In this document: positions 1 to 10,107 of the stretch, piece by piece
Position numbering within the stretch: the stretch's first letter is position 1
Layout of the letters: every line of letters begins with the position of its first letter
Source: Beverwykella pulmonaria
Taxonomy: Eukaryota > Ascomycota > Dothideomycetes > Pleosporales > Melanommataceae
Assembly (NCBI GenBank): GCA_001599595.1
Contig: BCHH01000004.1
Coordinates: 379,905-443,904, forward strand
Reading direction: 5' to 3'
DNA length: 64,000 nucleotides
The notes under the pieces: model-generated
The model's input: only the letters and a program-made list of their open reading frames with translations
Database searches by the model: none
What the model was told of the DNA's origin: nothing
Position numbers and translations under genes: made by a program

Positions 1-173
1 CAGCATGCGATTCCCGCCCCCGTGGCTCGCGATGCGCCCGCGGGAGCCCTCTTAAGCCCGCAGACCCAAGGGCGCCGTGCGCGTCCTCTTCCCGCGTCGC
101 CATTCAAATTATTCTCCGAGGGCCTGGCACCGACTGAGATCCAACACCCCCGACGCCCTCTACGTCGTCTACC

Positions 174-208
174 GCTGCTACTGCTACTACTGCTACTACT
201 TCTACTAC
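174..208. repeat. CTA/CTG-type trinucleotide tract in the 5' leader
   Basis: An imperfect run of CTG, CTA and CTT triplets lies about 55-90 bases upstream of the methyltransferase start at 263, so probably in its promoter or 5' leader. Such tracts are prone to length change. The rest of 1-262 holds no gene that I can support. Confidence 0.6.
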
Positions 209-262
209 CTCGGACTCACCGTACTTGCTCCTTCACCCCCTTCCATCGCGCGCTCCGGAGCC

Positions 263-1535
263 ATGTCCGGCCCTCTCAGAAGCGACTCTGACAGCGCCAT
301 TGAGATCGACCCCCAGGTACGTGCTGGAGGGTCCGGCCCGCGCCGCATGTACGCCGTGCGAAGCTTCCGAAAATGCAGGATGCAATTGGCTCTCGTCGAG
401 GACCACATTGCTAACACGACCTCACACAGGTCCTCCGCGACGACGGCTCCTCCTTCGCAGACTTCACCGACGAACTGTGTGTTGCGCTCCTTCCTTTCTC
501 ACGCGACCGCCGCCTAACCACCGTGCCGCAGAAACTCCTTCACCACATCGTGTAATTCGAGCATAACAAAGTATCCCTTCGAGAACGGCCGCCGCTACCA
601 TGCCTTCAAGTCCGGAGCCTACCCGCTTCCCAATGACGAATTCGAGCTGGAACGTCTGGACGTGGTGCACCACATGGTCAAGAAGGCACTAGGGGATAAA
701 TTGTACCTCACGCCCTGTGACAGCTTCCACCGTGTCCTGGACATTGGCACAGGAACCGGCAATTGGGCAATCGAAATGGGCGACTCCTACCCGCACGCCG
801 AATTTCTGGGCAACGACCTGAGCCCTGTGCAGCCGTCGTGGGTGCCGCCAAATGTTCGCTTCGAGGTTGACGACATCGAGAGCCGGTGGGCGTATGGTGC
901 GCCCTTCGACTTCATATTTAGCAGGGCGCTAACGTGCGCTGTTGGTGACTGGCCGGCGCTGGTAAAACAGGCCTACCACAATGTGAAGCCCGGTGGCTGG
1001 GTCGAGTTCCAAGATTTTGACGTCGAGTGGTACGCCGAGGATGGGACCTATAGCCAGTCGAGTAATGCTGCCATATTCATGCGCATGTTGATGAGCAGTG
1101 CTCGCGCAGCCGGGAAGGAGCCGTGTCCAGGACCCAAGTTAGAGCAGTGGGTGAGGGAAGCTGGGTTCCAGAACGTGGTGCACCAGAAGTTTAAGTTGCC
1201 TGTTGGGCCGTGGCCGAGAGACCAACGGCAGGTACGTCTCCTTTCATTCATGTGCATCTCCACGTCTAGGCTAATGGAATTATAGAAAGACGTCGGCCTC
1301 TTTAACCTTGTCCAATCTATAGACGGGCTCGAGTCCTTCTCGATGCGTCTTTTCACGTCAGTGCTCAAGTGGGAGCCGGAAGAGGTGAAAATACTGTGTG
1401 CCAAAGTCCGGGTAGAGTTGAAGAACAAATCCTCGCATCGCTTGCTCGATTAGTAAGTATATCAGCACCCACCATCCACTCTCGTTCTAACACTCTGCTA
1501 GCCATGTTGTGTACGCTCAAAAGCCCGAAGCTTGA
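263..1535 (+). CDS. LaeA-like SAM-dependent methyltransferase
   Basis: Five exons: 263-316, 430-476, 532-1231, 1286-1452, 1502-1535, giving 333 aa. All joins keep frame with GT/AG borders. The N-terminal part carries the fungal LaeA-family signature GRRYHAFKSGAYPLPND (about residues 53-69). It is followed by the class I methyltransferase motif I, VLDIGTGTGNWA (about 102-113), which binds S-adenosylmethionine. An acidic loop (GNDLSP) and a post-I segment (PPNVRFEVDDIE) follow, then the conserved KPGGWVEFQDFD. Family members range from the Velvet-complex global regulator LaeA to many paralogues of unknown substrate. This one lacks anything that marks it as true LaeA, so it is best called LaeA-like. 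The start at 263 is the only ATG in frame with the first exon. Length is normal for the family and no damage is seen. Confidence 0.9.
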
Positions 1536-3324
1536 TATATATCCTTTCCTTTCCTACCCAGCATTTATTCATCAAAAAGATCTCTAATGCATGTTTGAAT
1601 GTGGTGGCTATGTCGTGTTTCTTTCGCTCCAGCATCCTCCATTTGTATTTATTCTCGTTTTCATCGCTAATTGAACCCTGCCATCATGGTGGGCTACCTG
1701 TCTGCATTGCATACTGTAGTGGAGTTGAAAGGAGTATCATTGCCGCACGGTTTGATGCATTTCTGGACTATGTACCATGCTGTTGCATTGTTTAGTGGCT
1801 GATTTCTGTTTGATTTTCTCTTGTTCCTCAGCTCTATGTAGCATTTCTCAAAATAATTGACACCAAAAGCAAACTTACGCTTTGGATACTGAGCCGATCC
1901 ATATCTTCTTTCCGTTAATCGGATGTTTTCTGTCTGCTCGATCCATTCACCTCTACAGCCTCCAGCCAATAGTCTCCGCTCCCCAACCTTATATTGTGTT
2001 TCTCGAACCTGAGTATTGCACACGTTTCAGCGTCCAGAGAGCGTCGCTGTAAGGAAGTGGGCTTAAGTAGTGTGTGCTGGTGTGGGAAGTGGAAGTAGCG
2101 GTGTTGGCAGTGGTGCAGGAGAGGTGGGTGCAGGTTATAATTTTGATGTGTTTGGGGGTGCGCGTCGGGGTGTGAGCGCCGAAAGCGGGTGGAGTTGGGG
2201 CTAGACATACGGATGGACGCACGTGTGTTGTCATTTTTAGGTGTCGTGATAGGGTAAGGAAACAATCGAAGGTGAAGTAGGGCGAGAGAAAAGAAGGGTT
2301 GGATGGTTTGTGTTTGTGTTTCTACACTGCACGACACACAGGTAATTCCTTTTCGCTGGCAAGACTCTGGTTCATGACCACAATCAAGGCGCGATACTAA
2401 AATTCGTGACTATGACATTCTACTACTTTCACAGACATGCATTCACACTTCCGTATATCTCGGGCACCGTTAACACCAGTTCAACTCAACACAACATAAT
2501 GCGCCCAGCCCCAGAGCTTGCAGAATCATAATCTAATACAGTGTCCACATGCCCTTTCCCACATCCCGTCCGTTTAGGGAGCCTTTCCCACCCAGAAACG
2601 CAATTCCGAATTTGATTCTTGTTTTTCAAGTCCCAACCAGAACTGGGATGCTATAGATTAGGGAATAAGTCAGAACTCGTAAGACCTGTAGTGCATCCGA
2701 GTAGCTGTGTGTGATGTAATCCAGTTTGTGTAACAGGTAGAAAGTAAGTTGGCACTTGAGCTGCGGAAATCTTACTCTTTCATAACGATGTACTCGTTTG
2801 GAGGAAGAGGCTGAGAGATGGGTGAGCAAACACGACACGTTCAATCAGGGTTGTCATATTCATCCTTGATCTCGACTTGCCTGACCAGGTTGCATTGAAT
2901 TAACCGCAGGCGAGATGAATTGCATTGCTTTATATACTGTATCTCTGGCCATCCTTTTCGCAGTTGTAATGCGCAGAGTCATCCGCTCGAAGTTGCGAGT
3001 TCCCTCTTGTATCACGGGGAACGAGCGAAGGGTTTGGCGTCAAATGCTCACTGCGTGCTGTTTCTTTCACTGCAACCTGTAAGTCACACGTGTGAAACCT
3101 TCACCTTGTTTTCTTGTTCAACCGCAGGAGATTTGTGACGCTTGAAATGTGATCTCACTTTGTGTTAGCATGACCCAAGTACTTAAGTAGGTGAAAGCCA
3201 GTCTTTCGTGTGCCCTTGTTGCTTATCTCTGGACAGCTTTCTGGTTGTTTTTGAGAACCTTCTACAACAGCACCAACCCCAGCCACTAAAGATAAACTCT
3301 ACTTGCCGTTGCAATCATAAATCC
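1536..3324. other. Intergenic, no gene seen
   Basis: Short open frames occur on both strands but none has motifs, plausible splice partners or steady coding character. It probably holds the 3' end of the methyltransferase transcript and the promoter of the small gene at 3325. Confidence 0.5.
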
Positions 3325-3768
3325 ATGTCATCGTCAACCTCGCCATCGCCATCATCGCCAGATGCACTACTCACTCCGTGCGTCATGCCACCTAAAACCA
3401 TACTAACAACCGCCACCGCACCCCTACCTGCACACGTCTATATCATCATGTGGGCACGCTGCCCCAGTGAGACCGGCGACCGTACTATAGGCCGCCCCGT
3501 CTTCGTCATGCCGACCTTTGCCAAAGCAAAATACTGGCTCGACTACGAGTGCCAAATGATCAAGCACTCAACGTCACCTGTCGACCATGAGGTTGTCGTT
3601 GAGTCGGATCCAATTACTCAGATCGCAGAGTTGAAGCATAGGGTTATGGTGCCGAAGGTGGGAAGGGCGCCAGAGAAGCATTTGGTGTTTGCCAATTATT
3701 ACTGGATTGAGATGATGAAGGTAGAGCCGGATGATGGGGAGGAGAAGATTGGTAGCTGGAGGAGGTGA
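3325..3768 (+). CDS. Hypothetical protein, 147 aa
   Basis: I do not recognise this protein. The reading frame is also open upstream to 3208, but the ATG at 3325 is preferred because the upstream part reads like leader sequence (Cys/Leu/Gln-rich) and the ATG begins a Ser/Pro-rich tail typical of fungal N-termini (MSSSTSPSPSSPDALLTP). The body (about residues 35-140) looks folded: it has alternating hydrophobic stretches (HVYIIMWARCP, RPVFVMPTFAKAKYWLDYEC) and ends with an acidic/basic tail (EPDDGEEKIGSWRR). No signal peptide or membrane segment is evident. It is single-exon in this model. Coding status rests on length and residue make-up only. Confidence 0.5.
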   Translation: MSSSTSPSPSSPDALLTPCVMPPKTILTTATAPLPAHVYIIMWARCPSETGDRTIGRPVFVMPTFAKAKYWLDYECQMIKHSTSPVDHEVVVESDPITQIAELKHRVMVPKVGRAPEKHLVFANYYWIEMMKVEPDDGEEKIGSWRR

Positions 3769-4563
3769 ATGGGGTGATAGAAATGTGGAGGAGATATCAG
3801 GATTGAGGTTGAAGAAAAGGAGATAGGTGGACGAACTATGTGGGACTAGGTGAACTTGAAAAATAAAGAAATCAGATTGGCAGCAAAGGTTCATGAACTC
3901 GCATCTTTCTTGAGAAGACCTTCTTAGTTTTAATTGTATTATAATGTGGCAAGTGGATTTAAAAATGAAGGCATGCCAGCCCTATGCCCAGATCATCTAA
4001 AGTTTTCTTCCTCACGTTCTTATCTTTTGTCACTGTTCCCCGCATAAATTTCACGTTTTTTTTTATTCTTGTCATTCTCATTGGAAGTGACTAAAGTCAA
4101 AATATTTAGCGACCAAATTACTATTAAAAGTCCCTAACTTGAGCTCCCAGAACGTAGAACTATTGAAGCTGTCCTAAAAAAAATGGAATGCAAATTCTGC
4201 TATTGCTCGTCATGTACATGGAAAAGATTTAGAACCATTTTCTTTGTCATAATCTAGCGTAGCGTGCATACTAGGAGATAGCTTACTAGGCTTCTAGACG
4301 GTGTTTCTCAGACTCACTATTGCTGCTTTGAGTCTCTGAACGGAAGCTGATTTAGAGAGAACGGAACGACTCACTCATCTGGTAAGATGTATTGGGCGTC
4401 CTTGATGGGATGTCTCCGAGAAATCATTGTTTCTCCTGATACTATGCAAGTGTTGAAGTAATGGTAAGATATAGCACTGTGTTCCCAAACTCATAGGATA
4501 TTCAGTCTTTAGTTTAGTAGATGCCTTGATGAAGCAAATTGATAAAGCGAATTCATAGCTTCC
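3769..4563. other. AT-rich intergenic, no gene seen
   Basis: AT-rich with several A/T runs and no usable open frame. It lies between convergent gene ends (3768 on + and 4564 on -), so it probably carries both 3' untranslated regions. Confidence 0.5.
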
Positions 4564-6495
4564 TTATCCCTCGTGATAAACTCCAGGATCATTGATAAGG
4601 ATATTGTGAAGATCTCCGTATGTCAAGTTCCTCTTCTGGTTAACATAGCATCGCATGGTTGCGAGCATCTTTCGAGGCCACTCCACAAACTGCGACCATT
4701 GTACCTCATCGTCGTCCTCCACGACATCAATAATTCCTTCGCACCACTCCACCATTGCCTTAATAGGCATCTTCATCGTGTGCTCCGGCGCAAAGAGCGG
4801 CGAGATGATGAAGCGAATGCAGCATAAATGTGCCAGGATGATATTGCCTAGCGGATTGGTCGACGAAAATAGATGCAGGATTGCTTTCTGGTTCCAGGTG
4901 TACAAGATAGAGTGACTAGACTTAACCGCCTTCAAGGAACGCTGCAGCTCAGGTTTATGGTCTGGAGGCACATCCGTGATTGTGTCCCAAGAGGTGATGT
5001 CGGTGAATTGCAGCGGTAAAGTCGAAGGACGGAAAACGTTCTCTCGCAGCGATTCTGGGGACGCCAAGGTACTGGCTCCATTAGCCTCAACTGTCGCTGT
5101 TTTAGCAACCGCGTCTATGAGGGCCAGTTGGGACGAGCCGGATGCGCTAGATTTTTCTAGGGGCACAAGAAGTGGAGTGAGACACTCGACGAGCTGTGCA
5201 GTGAGGGCTCTCTCTATATTATGAGCGCTCGGTGAGGTCAAATGAGAGGCGAAATTGGCCGTAGAACGAAGCGCATCGCGGGCAAGCTGCTGGTCAAGGG
5301 CTGGGAAATTGTTCAGATCCCATTCGTAAAACGTGCTATCCATGTCTGGGTTAACTGTGAATACTCCCTCCAGGCGGTGGCTACGTATTAATTGCGTTAT
5401 TAAACCACATCCTCTCAAGGAGAGGACAGAATCCAAGAAACCATCAGGGATATAGGACGACTGGTAAGCCAGCAAATAGGAGGTTGCCAGCATGGCGTGT
5501 GCTTCGTGAGCTTGTGGAGGCCATCTGGTAAATGCTTCCTCGAGCCCAGTAATTGCTTTCTGTCGATGCACCAGAGCCCTGTTTCCCTTGGGGTCGTCTA
5601 CGAATATATTAAGATGAGATCCTGATAATGCGAGGATACTGTGCATCAAGTATTCATACTACGATTATAAGCGCATGGAATTGTGTCTGATATAATGCTT
5701 CCTTACATTGTGGCTCAAAGTCGGGATATCTTGAACCCAGATGCCTTTATTCTCTGTAGGGGGGCATGGATGGGCGGCGACGAGGAAATGATGGAAGAGT
5801 CGCATGTCATTGGTATTGAATGTAAACGAATTGGGTGTGTTGGAGAGTTGAACAATCGGGCGAGGGTTAATATGCGTGGCGGTAACAGTACGATCATGCT
5901 GTATATGCTTGAACACTATTGGATACCTGCAAGAACCTTTGAACGGTTGGTTAAGCTATGTTAACTAGCTAATGGAGGATAACTCTCACATCCGCGTTTG
6001 ATGCAATTCCCACAGGAGGGCCATGTCTCTTGGCACTAGTATTGTAGTTAGCACTGTCGTTCGCCGGAAAAGGCAACTCACCTTTATTTTTCTTTTCTTG
6101 CAACTCACGCAGCCTAAACGAGACTTGGTATGGCCACGTCGTTTGCGTATAGTCGAATTGGCGGCTGATTCATCATGCAATGGTTGAGGAGGCGTATAGA
6201 AGGATGAAGATCCACAGCTACCGCCGAAGGGATACGATCCATTCGACGGATAGTCTTCTCCCAGCCCCACGCCTAACTGCATCAGATCTCTTCCAACGTT
6301 TTCTTGCATTGGTAGCTTAGGGTTTGAGAAGGCTGAATGATTAGGCCGGGATTGAGGTTGGTGTACGAAAGAAAAACCCGTGGAAGGAAGCGACAACCAG
6401 CCTTCAAAGATATCATCCGCACACATCCCGTCTCCTGGGTCTGCGCTGGGGTGGAAATCCATATCGGCTTCTTCTTTCCGGCTGTACTGGTCCAA
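4564..6495 (-). CDS. Zn2Cys6 transcription factor with Fungal_trans_2-type domain
   Basis: Four exons on the minus strand: 6495-6082, 6035-5990, 5936-5707, 5658-4564, giving 594 aa. The binuclear zinc cluster is rebuilt across two introns: C129-x2-C132-x6-C139-x6-C146-x2-C149-x6-C156. The second intron splits the codon of Cys154, inside the last spacer, and choosing the AG at 5938-5937 restores the final cysteine (RGCSCRYP). A basic stretch RKRRGHTKSRLG precedes the cluster. Downstream, SNTPNSFTFNTNDMRLFHHF and YEYLMHSILALSGSHL are the start of the long helical regulatory region found in many fungal regulators of lipid or secondary metabolism. The DNA target and pathway are unknown. It sits 2.2 kb from the monooxygenase at 8671-10107, so a regulatory link is possible but only inferred. 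No damage is seen. Confidence 0.88.
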
Positions 6496-8670
6496 ATTTA
6501 ATGCTTTTAAAGAATGTTCTGAGTCAATGTAAGCATGTGAACCTTATGCGGCCGCCGCTGTGGAGGGAAATTCGACCCGAAGCTGAGGTTCGGAATTGAA
6601 CCGAACCATAGAAGAGCGATAAGTACGAACGGGAGCTGATGCCTGGCATCGTCCTTGTGTGCATGCAACTAGGCACCGAGCGCCCCCTTTTCTGAGAGCT
6701 GGCTACACCCCGGCAATGATTCCAATCGCGCACTTCTAGAGGCTACGACGAGCTGAAGGCAAAGGAACCTTGGGGCTGGCGTGGCATATTGCAACTCAGG
6801 ATAGAATCCTGACTTTCCAAGTGATAGAAAATAGAGGATGAGATCCACAGCCCTTAAGAAAGCCCAAGAATATCCGCTTGCTCCCGTTGTCGGAAATCTT
6901 GGGGAGCGCCTACGTTCTCCGCAGCAAAAGGTTCGTCGCATCAAGCCCAGGTGACAAGTATGATAAGGCTGAGAAAACTCTATTTCCGCGGGAGAAAGTG
7001 AAAATGCGGTCAGCACAATCTTGGGTACCGGATTAGGGAACGAATCAAAATGAGTGAGATGAGCAGCGGTCTGCCATCGACGTCATAGTCGCGAGGAAGG
7101 TGAAGTGCATCGAAGCTTGCGAAAGTCTTTAATGCAGTCAATGAGACGTGCGCTATCAGCCTCGGTGCGCCCCTTTAGAGGCAGCAGTGACTAAAGATAT
7201 TGAATGTTGGTGATGGCTTTTGAGAAGACGCGGCACGTCATCGATGTTGTTCGAGTATATTAAGTCTTGACGCACAGGCGCACAGTCCCGATTCCGCTCA
7301 CTCACTCGCTCTTCTAATTACGCGAAGGAAACTCGGACGCAAGCATCGCTTCAAGTAGTGAAGATCACGATTTAACAGCGCTACACATTTTTATAGTACA
7401 CTCTCATTTATGTGCGGTATTAGGAAACGCGCAAAGAAGAAGATTATACATAATATTGACAAAATGAATTATTTAGGGGTAAACAGGTAGTTGTGCGATA
7501 TTCCTTACTTCCCGATTTCGTCGAGAGTCAGTACAGCTTGAGCCGCAGTAGCATTCCCTTTTGATGTCTACCTTACAGCCAGCACCATTCTTCATTTATC
7601 ATCACCGTGGCGACTGTAGCTGACATGGCCCGTATACGCTGACAGCACTGCCTTCATGTGCTACCTAGTTCTCCAGTGCGCTATCCGCTGCGCTGGAACC
7701 CCAAAGACCGACTGCAACCTCGCAAATCTTCTCCCATTCCTAACCGCCTATGTTATATTCTGATAGGATGCCTTCGATCCTATCCAATGAGGATAAGCTG
7801 ACGGTGAAGCACACCGTGTCCAGGACCAGGGTGCCGCCGCGCTGGCGAATGATCTGCTCGGTAGTGCTTTCCGGATAGACTGTTCGATATCTCGGTGAGC
7901 GTATCCATCGACTTTACAGGAACAATGATAGATAAAGGGGTGCCTTCACACGATGACAGTGCTAATAATAGGGGCTGTGGTACTACACGCTATTTACTTA
8001 GGCTTTTCAAAGCAGAGTCATCAGCAGAAGATTAAGAAGCGTACAGAGTTATCCGTTACTACAACCACGACGGTAGCATGGATGGGTGTTGACACATATT
8101 GATAAAAATTAAGCGTGTAGCGTCACTAACCTGCAATAGGACTACTTCAAAAACAAGTTCAAACAAGCTTCCTGCAACACTAAAAATAAACTTGTATAAC
8201 CCATATACGCGTACATTTACAGCCTCACGTACGGCGGAACAAAATCGCCTCTACGTACGTACGACATACGCCTCTATTACGCCCCATTACGCCTCCAAAT
8301 CTACGTCAGTACGGCGTATTGGTATCCACGCTGTGCGTTATCAAAGATACCGGTGGGCGAGGAGCATTGGCATGGGAAAATTGCACTTCTAGATTAACGA
8401 GCACTTCCCCAGCTAATTGTTACCGATCGCTCCCTAGTTTGTAGGAATATAAGCAAAGCCAGTCGTGTCCAAAACACCTCAACCTAGAAAGGCTCATGAG
8501 TAGTAAAGTGGACATGCATTCAATCTGTAGTGTCGGAACAATATGTGAACACACTTTGTTATTGTGTTGATTGGCATATATACCTTCCAACACGTAGCAA
8601 CCTTATAACTTAGCATATTGCTCAAGCTTTGCTCGAGAATACTCGGAGATGAATCAATTCTCAAAAGACC
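6496..8670. other. Intergenic, mostly featureless
   Basis: This 2.2-kb stretch lies between the Zn2Cys6 gene start and the monooxygenase 3' end. Apart from the short open segment at 7740-7913, listed separately, I see no coherent coding sequence. Confidence 0.4.
7740..7913 (-). other. Unidentified 58-codon open segment, possible exon or gene relic
   Basis: On the minus strand the frame from 7913 to the stop at 7742-7740 stays open and has protein-like composition, with segments PRYRTVYPESTTEQIIRQRG and LDTVCFTVSLSSLDRIEG. No ATG begins it, but an AAAG at the left edge could serve as a splice acceptor. I do not recognise the family and cannot find a convincing upstream exon. It may be the last exon of a lost gene, or chance. 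Confidence 0.2.
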
Positions 8671-10107
8671 TCACTCATTCGGTTCACCATTTTCAACCTC
8701 CCAACGGTACTTGCGGCCTGGATGATCATCAAGAAGCCACTTTTGACCCAAAAATGCTTCTCGCACTATTGCTCCTTGCTTCTCGACCTCGGTCCGAAAC
8801 AACCCTCTTCGCTGCAACTCCGGTATCACAAACTCGATTATATCTTCGAATGAACCCGGGTTGACAACATGGGAAAGATTGAATCCGTCGAGATCCGCCA
8901 CCTCTACCCACCGCTCCAACTCATCTACAACGGTCTTTGGACTACCAATGATCTTCGGTCCCATTCCTCCAAGCAGCAGATACTCAGCCACCCGAGCCTT
9001 GGTCCACTTTGCGTTGTCTGTACCAGGAACAGTAGATGCCCACCCGTTGACGATGGATTGAACAGCGGGTAAGCCGAAAAATCGGAAATCGTCCTCATCG
9101 GCATAGGTCGATAGATCGTATCCAGTCCAACCCCCAAATAAAGCAAGCGCTCCCTCTCTGTCACCGTATGAGAGAAACTCGTCTCGTTTCTTGTACGCCT
9201 TCTCGTCCGTTTCATCGACGATGATGCAGATGCCAGCAACAATCTTCAAAAGATCCGGGTTCCGGTTGTACTTTTCTTTAGCCAGCTGTCTCAGCTGATC
9301 AACTGACGTCCGAACCTTTTCTGGCAATTGCCCTCCAACGAAAATAGCCTCTGCATGTTTGGCCCCGAACTCGCGGCCGGATTTGGAGGTCCCAGCCTGG
9401 AAGAGGAACGGCGTTCTCTGTGGCGATGGCTCGCATATATGCGGCCCTGGGACATCGAAATACTTCCCTTTGTGATGGATCTGACGGACTCGGCCAGGGA
9501 CCGAGAATTGGCCGGTGTTTACATTTCGCACTGCGGCATCGTCGCGCCAGCTGCCTTCCCACAACTTGTACACTGCTTCCATGTATTCCTCTGCAATTTC
9601 ATATCTTTCATCGTGGGGGATCTAAGTACTGAGTCCGTAGTTGCGCGCTGCGCTATCGAGATACGAAGTCACGATGTTCCAGGCAACTCTCCCTTCTGCG
9701 AGGTGATCGACGGTGGAAAATCGCCGAGCAAGTGCATATGGAAGGTCATACGTGGTGCTCGCTGTAATGCCAAAGCCCAGGTTTGATGTTACTGCGGCCA
9801 TTGCAGGCACCAGGTACAGCGGGTCGTGGATCGGGAATTGCGCTCCAGAAGCGAGAGCTGGGTCGATATTTGCTGGGCCCTTATACACGACGTACGGACC
9901 GAGAACATCTGCGATGTATAAGGCGTGGAAATTGGCCTTTTCCAGTAACTGTGCCATATCAGTCCAGAACTTGAGTTTGTTGAAGTCGGCAGTCTTGTTT
10001 CTCGGATGACGCCAAAGTCCTGGGGAGAGGTGTGCGGGTGCGTTTATCGCGAAGGCATTGAGAATAAGCTGCTTCTTAAGCTTTGTGGAACTATTCCCTA
10101 AAACCAT
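8671..10107 (-). pseudogene. Flavin-dependent monooxygenase (NtaA/SnaA/DszA type), one in-frame stop
   Basis: A full-length frame of 479 codons without introns encodes a bacterial-luciferase-like FMN monooxygenase of the nitrilotriacetate / dibenzothiophene-sulfone type. These enzymes use reduced flavin and oxygen to oxidise small organic substrates. Family signatures are clear: LWRHPRN, FHALYIADVLG, HDPLYLVPAMAAVT, LARRFSTVDHLAEGRVAWNI, SYLDSAARNYG, HDERYEIAEEYMEAVYKLWE, FQAGTSKSGREFGAKHAEAI and LGGMGPKIIGSP. The frame is broken once, by TAG at 9624-9622 (codon 162), between GLST and IPHDERY. Relatives usually carry Gln here, so a single C to T change in CAG explains it. Both sides remain intact, so the lesion is recent, or it is a sequencing error or a read-through site. 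Lack of introns and the bacterial-type family fit an old horizontal origin, which is inferred. Confidence 0.85.

Noticed and set aside
9622..9640. An intron removing the stop in the monooxygenase
   Set aside because: The only GT...AG around the stop spans 8 bases (GTACTTAG), far too short to splice.
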